From contig JAHFNM010000022.1 in the NCBI GenBank assembly GCA_023267415.1, positions 1 through 12,431 of the forward strand: a stretch of 12,431 nt of DNA, written 5' to 3'. The notes below the pieces were generated by a model. It was not told where the DNA came from. It made no database searches and was given only the letters and a program-made list of their open reading frames with translations. This DNA comes from Candidatus Nomurabacteria bacterium. GTDB taxonomy: Bacteria; Patescibacteriota; Minisyncoccia; Phycocordibacterales; UBA9973. The translations under genes were made by a program, and so were the position numbers. Every line of letters starts with the position of its first letter. Within the stretch, counting starts at the first letter, position 1. Shown here piece by piece: positions 10,188 through 12,431 of this stretch.

Positions 10188-12164
10188 TTATTTCCCCAAC
10201 CTCACCACAAATGTCGTCCCGTTTCCAAGCACGCTCTCCACTGAGATTGTCCCTCCATGTTTTTCGACAATATTCTTTGCGATTGCGAGGCCGAGGCCGG
10301 TGCCGTGCGCAATGTTTGAAGCTCCGGACATTGGATAGAATCGTGTGAACAATTCCGGCAGCTGGTCTGGAGCAATGCCCATGCCGTTATCCTCGATGCG
10401 TACTTCATACCCGTCTTTTACTTCGGCGAGCGATATGAATATACTACTCGCAATGTCTTCTCTCCGATATGTTATGGCATTGACCACAAGATTTGCAAAC
10501 AGTTCTTCCAAGAGCTGTTTGTCTCCTTTAATGAATGCCGGGCCTTTTATTGCACAGCTTATGCGCACGCCCTTCTCTTCGGCCATGACTTCAAAATAAT
10601 CGATTTGCGCAGAAAGAAGTTTGGCAAGATCGATCCTCGACAGTTCGACCGCGTAGACAGAATTTTCCAGGCGTGCGAGATGTAAAAGCTTGCGGATGAA
10701 TGCCGAAACGCGGTCGATGGATTTTTCCACGACGAGCATTTTTTCCGTCTCGCCCGATGCATCGCCGAGAAGCTCGAGTTCGCCACGGATAATGGCAATC
10801 GGTGTCTGCAGATTGTGCGAAATGTCGATCATCGTCTGTCGCTGATCTTCCTGCATCTTCTTGATCTCCCGCGTTCGTTCCTCGACGAGTTGTTCGAGTC
10901 GGGCATTGTGCTCTTCGACTTTTGCGTAGAGCTTAGCCTTGCCGAGCGCGATGGCAATCTGGAAGACGAATGTTGATATGAGCTGCCGATCTTGTTCGGT
11001 ATATGCATCACCGGAGCGCTTCTTTCCAAGATAGAGCACTCCTACGCTTTTGTCTTCAAACATGATCGGTGCTGCGAGCGTGGAAAATCCCGACGACTGG
11101 TCTTTGTCGGTTATAGCAAGGACAGCTTCTGGGTTGATCACAAATGTCACTTCTTCCGTTTTGAATATGTTTTGCAGAATAGCGCGTGTGTCGGCGAGAA
11201 TGTCTTCCTGCTTGATTGTTGTATAGAGCACATGGGAAAGCTGATAGAGCGATTCGGCATATTTGTACCCGCCCTTAAAGAAGATATGATCGGTGGCTTT
11301 GTGAAAGTAATTTTTCAACGGTTGGATGAAAAATACGCCAAAGACCATAGTGATGCCGGCTCCGGTGATGACAGCCAGATTCGTACCCCTCGACAAAAAA
11401 TATCCGAGGAATTCCGTCAGTCCAATGTATATTCCTACAAGTAATGTGAAGAGCGCCGTATATATCAGGCTGCGCTGGATGACGACGCGGATATCGAGCA
11501 ATTGGTGGCGAATGATGGCATATGCCGTGGCTCCGGTGAGGGCAACCGAGGATATGGGGCCGATAAAATTGAGGCTGAATATTCCGGCGAGCGGCAAGAG
11601 GACGTCAAACACGGCTGCGCATGAAAGAAAGACAGCTAGTCCGAACAGCAGATACTGCATCTGAAGATGAGCAAGGCCCACCGCTTTTTTGTATGTGCGG
11701 AAAAAAAGGATCAATCCAAATAGGATGGAGGCAACCGACACTATTGCAAAGACAGGGAACAACGGACCGTTCACTGGATTGGCCGGGGCGTCCGGATAAA
11801 AAATGGCTCCTTTGATGACAAGATTGAACGGTGTCGCTGCCGCCAAGAATGCGAGCGGCAAAAAGACCAGCCAGAATTTTTTTGGCAGATGTGTTCTGTT
11901 TGGGAATACGGAAGCGAAGATGATAAAACCGAATAAGAGCACGATGAATCCCAGTACGATAATGTCGTTGTACGGAAAAAAATTACCTGTTTCGGTAATC
12001 ATGATCAATCCAAGGCTCCAGAACGAAATGCCGACCGCGGTTATCCAGAATGACTGATGCACCAGGCGTTTTGGTTGCTTCATCAGCACGAAAAAACCTA
12101 TGCAAAGGTTGAAGATACTTATGATGAAGAGTACGAGCTCTTTGAGGGCGAATTCCATATTCAT
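10188..12164 (-). CDS. Membrane sensor histidine kinase (7TM-like sensor, GAF, HisKA, HATPase)
   Basis: 658 residues. About eight or nine membrane helices fill residues 1-270, of the histidine-kinase N-terminal 7TM kind. A GAF-like domain follows (about 310-425, LAAPIMFEDKSVGVLYLGK), then a coiled coil (EEHNARLEQLVEERTREIKKM) and the HisKA box DISHNLQTPIAIIRGELELL with phospho-acceptor His450. The ATP-binding domain has the N box around Asn562 (NLVVNAITY), DNGMGIAP (Asp592), FTRFY and GTGLGLAIAKNIVEKHGG (Gly621). In the H box the usual acidic residue after His is Asn. No response regulator is near. ATG 12164 (or 12158) is preferred to an upstream ATG at 12245, because that extension would run through a terminator hairpin and overlap the preceding gene. 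Confidence 0.95.
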   Translation of the reverse strand: MNMEFALKELVLFIISIFNLCIGFFVLMKQPKRLVHQSFWITAVGISFWSLGLIMITETGNFFPYNDIIVLGFIVLLFGFIIFASVFPNRTHLPKKFWLVFLPLAFLAAATPFNLVIKGAIFYPDAPANPVNGPLFPVFAIVSVASILFGLILFFRTYKKAVGLAHLQMQYLLFGLAVFLSCAAVFDVLLPLAGIFSLNFIGPISSVALTGATAYAIIRHQLLDIRVVIQRSLIYTALFTLLVGIYIGLTEFLGYFLSRGTNLAVITGAGITMVFGVFFIQPLKNYFHKATDHIFFKGGYKYAESLYQLSHVLYTTIKQEDILADTRAILQNIFKTEEVTFVINPEAVLAITDKDQSSGFSTLAAPIMFEDKSVGVLYLGKKRSGDAYTEQDRQLISTFVFQIAIALGKAKLYAKVEEHNARLEQLVEERTREIKKMQEDQRQTMIDISHNLQTPIAIIRGELELLGDASGETEKMLVVEKSIDRVSAFIRKLLHLARLENSVYAVELSRIDLAKLLSAQIDYFEVMAEEKGVRISCAIKGPAFIKGDKQLLEELFANLVVNAITYRREDIASSIFISLAEVKDGYEVRIEDNGMGIAPDQLPELFTRFYPMSGASNIAHGTGLGLAIAKNIVEKHGGTISVESVLGNGTTFVVRLGK

Positions 12165-12193
12165 GGTAATAGTAGTGTTAATAGAGGATAAAG

Positions 12194-12218
12194 AAAAGAC
12201 CCCATAAAGAGGTCTTTT
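12194..12218 (-). terminator. Terminator hairpin between the partial gene and the histidine kinase
   Basis: AAAAGACC (12194-12201) pairs with GGTCTTTT (12211-12218) around a 9-nt loop. On the minus strand it follows the TGA of the partial gene by 19 nt and ends in TTTTCTTTA. Confidence 0.65.
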
Positions 12219-12237
12219 GTGATTCGTGGAATTCAAA

Positions 12238-12431
12238 TCATACATCGACCGTGATCCTATTTTTTGCGTGCGTTTTCTCTATTATTTCCGGCAACTGCCT
12301 GATCTGGTCGCGGATAATGCCGATCCATGGGCTGGGAGGGGGATCGGCCAAAAAATATGATTCTTCGCTTTTTCCTATGGCATTCTTCCGCAGAGAGGCT
12401 CCGGGTATGGAGAGCCAATCGCAGTCGAATG
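12238..12431 (-). CDS. C-terminal fragment of an unrecognised protein (cut by right window edge)
   Basis: 63 residues and a TGA stop (12238-12240) are visible. The frame is open to the right edge. The fragment contains WLSIPGASLRKNAIG, then YFLADPPPSPWIGIIRDQI, then a helical RQLPEIIEKTHAKN and the end RITVDV. The proline run and the final beta-type end are its only notable marks. I do not recognise a family. Codon use resembles the neighbours and the downstream terminator supports it as a real gene end. Confidence 0.6.
   Translation of the reverse strand, partial: FDCDWLSIPGASLRKNAIGKSEESYFLADPPPSPWIGIIRDQIRQLPEIIEKTHAKNRITVDV

Noticed and set aside
12165..12245. ATG start 27 codons upstream for the histidine kinase
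   Set aside because: It overlaps the end of the preceding gene and passes through a terminator hairpin; the extension is hydrophilic and unlike the family.
1..12431. CRISPR arrays, transposase genes, rRNA or prophage genes
   Set aside because: No regularly spaced repeats, transposase motifs, rRNA sequence or phage structural genes were seen.

Overview
The window looks like a piece of a compact, streamlined bacterial chromosome with roughly balanced base composition. It resembles Patescibacteria (CPR), probably the Parcubacteria/Paceibacteria side. The reasons are the short intergenic gaps, the reduced versions of replication proteins, a four-helix-bundle 'S23-like' gene, the near absence of Shine-Dalgarno sequences, and start codons that sit directly on promoter -10 boxes. 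TGA is used as a stop codon, so this is not a code-25 lineage. The taxonomic placement is inference from gene content and style; no rRNA is present.

Layout. 1-2939 (+): the polymerase part of polA (cut by the left edge), a membrane isoprenylcysteine-methyltransferase-like gene, and a short holA-like clamp-loader gene. 2940-3381: no protein gene; it holds a MITE-like inverted-repeat element and, on the minus strand, a promoter, structured RNA and strong terminator suggesting a small RNA. 3382-4579 (-): a two-gene disulfide-forming operon, a VKOR-type thioredoxin and then DsbB. 4651-5042 (+): tRNA-Lys(UUU), its terminator, then structured element A. 5104-5562 (-): MNT-type nucleotidyltransferase. 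5649-6416 (+): a small hypothetical gene plus a SpoU RNA methyltransferase. 6421-6488: a dispersed palindromic repeat. 6498-8488 (-): fpg/mutM, the four-helix-bundle gene and ruvA. 8537-9671 (+): rpsT with a structured leader, a glutaredoxin-like gene and a bacilliredoxin-like gene. 9724-10147 (+): tRNA-Arg(GCG), its terminator, and structured element B. 10188-12431 (-): a membrane sensor histidine kinase and the C-terminal end of an unrecognised gene.

Two themes stand out. The first is RNA. A pair of paralogous structured elements (about 225 and 250 nt) sits immediately 3' of each of the two tRNA/terminator units. They share a 32-nt identical core and have compensatory changes in several stems. 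They match no RNA family I recognise and are the best candidate for an undescribed system here. The rpsT leader also carries a duplicated hexamer that can pair alternatively with one partner. The second theme is gene expression: six genes have a -10 hexamer ending 6-8 nt before ATG, which places the start codon at or next to +1, so leaderless transcription appears to be the rule.

Functionally the genes cover DNA replication and repair (polA, holA, fpg, ruvA), translation and RNA modification (two tRNAs, rpsT, the SpoU methyltransferase), thiol-disulfide chemistry (four thioredoxin-fold or DsbB-type proteins) and one signalling kinase without a visible partner.
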